NCBI GenBank assembly: GCA_937930625.1
Contig: CALHBW010000168.1
Location: forward strand, 1 to 15,008
DNA from: an uncultured Saprospiraceae bacterium
GTDB taxonomy: Bacteria > Bacteroidota > Bacteroidia > Chitinophagales > Saprospiraceae
DNA: 15,008 bases
Reading direction: 5' to 3'
A program made the position numbers and the translations under genes. Position 1 is the stretch's first letter, and each line of letters starts with the position of its first letter. Under the pieces are notes generated by a model, which saw only the letters and a list, made by a program, of their open reading frames with translations, had not been told where the DNA came from and made no database searches. Positions 14,148 to 15,008 of this stretch are shown in pieces.

Positions 14148-15008
14148 ATGTCAGTAGAAAACCTATCCATCCAACAAACCAACTTCCAACTCAAAGGACA
14201 AACTAAATTTTACAGAGGAAAAGTACGTGATGTATATTCCGTTGGTGAGCATTTAGTTATGGTAGCGAGTGACCGCATCTCTGCCTTTGACCATGTATTG
14301 CCGCGACCTATTCCGTATAAAGGTCAGGTATTGAACCAAATCGCTGCCAAGTTTCTCGAAGCGACGAAGGACATTGTACCCAATTGGGTGCTATCCGTTC
14401 CCGACCCGAATGTGGCGATAGGCTTCAATTGCGAACCTTTTATGGTAGAAATGGTCATACGCGGCTACCTCACAGGACATGCGTGGCGCACGTACAAGTC
14501 CGGCAAGCGTGTGTTATGTGGCGTACCATTACCGGAAGGCATGAACGAAAATGATCGCTTTCCCGAACCCATCATTACGCCCAGCACAAAGGCGATGGAA
14601 GGACACGACGAAGACATCACGCGAGAGGAAATTCTCGCACAAGGCATTGTAAGTGAGGCAGATTACATACAATTAGAAAATTTCACGCGAGGCTTATTCA
14701 AGCGCGGTACAGAGATGGCTGCCGAGCGCGGTTTGATACTTGTAGATACCAAGTACGAGTTCGGAAAAGTAGGCGATAAAATTTATCTGATAGACGAGGT
14801 ACATACGCCCGATAGTTCGCGATATTTCTACTTGGACGGCTACGAAGCGCGACAAGCAGCAGGGGAGAAGCAGAAGCAATTGTCCAAAGAATTTGTGCGC
14901 GAATGGCTGATGGAAAACGGCTTTCAAGGCAAAGAAGGACAAACCATGCCCATCATGCCCGATGATTTTGTCAATAGCGTGACTGACCGTTATATTGAAT
15001 TATACGAA
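14148..15008 (+). CDS. purC: Phosphoribosylaminoimidazole-succinocarboxamide synthase (SAICAR synthetase), partial
   Basis: The frame is open from ATG 14148 to the window end (287 codons, C-terminus missing; little more is expected, since long-form PurC is about 300 residues). The enzyme joins aspartate to CAIR using ATP in de novo purine synthesis in the cytosol. Visible motifs are KFYRGKVRDVY near the N-terminus, ASDRISAFDHVLP, VIRGYLTGHAW (103-113), ITPSTKAMEGHDEDI and the signature LVDTKYEFG (198-206), followed by IDEVHTPDSSRYF. The start codon lies 16 nt after the DUF4435 stop, and no separate TAnnTTTG promoter was spotted in the end of that gene, so purC is probably read through from the defence genes. 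Confidence 0.95.
   Translation, partial: MSVENLSIQQTNFQLKGQTKFYRGKVRDVYSVGEHLVMVASDRISAFDHVLPRPIPYKGQVLNQIAAKFLEATKDIVPNWVLSVPDPNVAIGFNCEPFMVEMVIRGYLTGHAWRTYKSGKRVLCGVPLPEGMNENDRFPEPIITPSTKAMEGHDEDITREEILAQGIVSEADYIQLENFTRGLFKRGTEMAAERGLILVDTKYEFGKVGDKIYLIDEVHTPDSSRYFYLDGYEARQAAGEKQKQLSKEFVREWLMENGFQGKEGQTMPIMPDDFVNSVTDRYIELYE

Overview
The window looks like chromosomal DNA of a Bacteroidota bacterium, probably from the Saprospiria/Chitinophagia side of the phylum. The clues are a secreted enzyme with a type IX secretion (T9SS) C-terminal sorting domain, a TonB-dependent receptor with an N-terminal carboxypeptidase-regulatory-like domain, promoters of the TAnnTTTG type, and weak or absent Shine-Dalgarno sequences. 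The finer placement is inference.

Layout. Positions 1-495 hold no convincing gene: a 127-bp MITE-like inverted-repeat element, then AT-rich DNA with copies of a 7-bp repeat. 496-1620 (+) encodes a secreted PLC-like phosphodiesterase with a T9SS sorting domain. It converges on a two-gene minus-strand operon, a leucine-rich-repeat putative lipoprotein (3735-2569) directly abutting an APH-family phosphotransferase (2568-1648); a perfect 40-bp palindrome sits at the convergence point. 3736-4111 is a repeat-filled gap with two palindromic elements, followed by a 5'-truncated biotin-carrier gene fragment (4112-4387). Next on the minus strand are a TonB-dependent receptor (6918-4441), an orphan sensor histidine kinase (8259-7096), a large AsmA-family protein (10994-8469) and a DMT/EamA transporter (11926-11075). 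The gaps between these genes carry several kinds of short tandem repeats.

From 12036 the plus strand has a tight two-gene unit: an ABC/AAA-type ATPase (416 aa) translationally coupled to a DUF4435/TOPRIM-like protein (281 aa). This is the domain pairing of the PARIS anti-phage system (AriA-AriB) and is the most interesting item here. It ends 16 nt before purC (SAICAR synthetase, running off the window), so the defence pair sits between a recognisable Bacteroidota promoter and a purine-biosynthesis gene.

Besides the defence unit, the window is notable for many inverted repeats of different kinds. Three of them reach into or touch coding boundaries: the phosphotransferase C-terminus, the TonB receptor stop codon, and both the AsmA stop codon and the kinase start codon.
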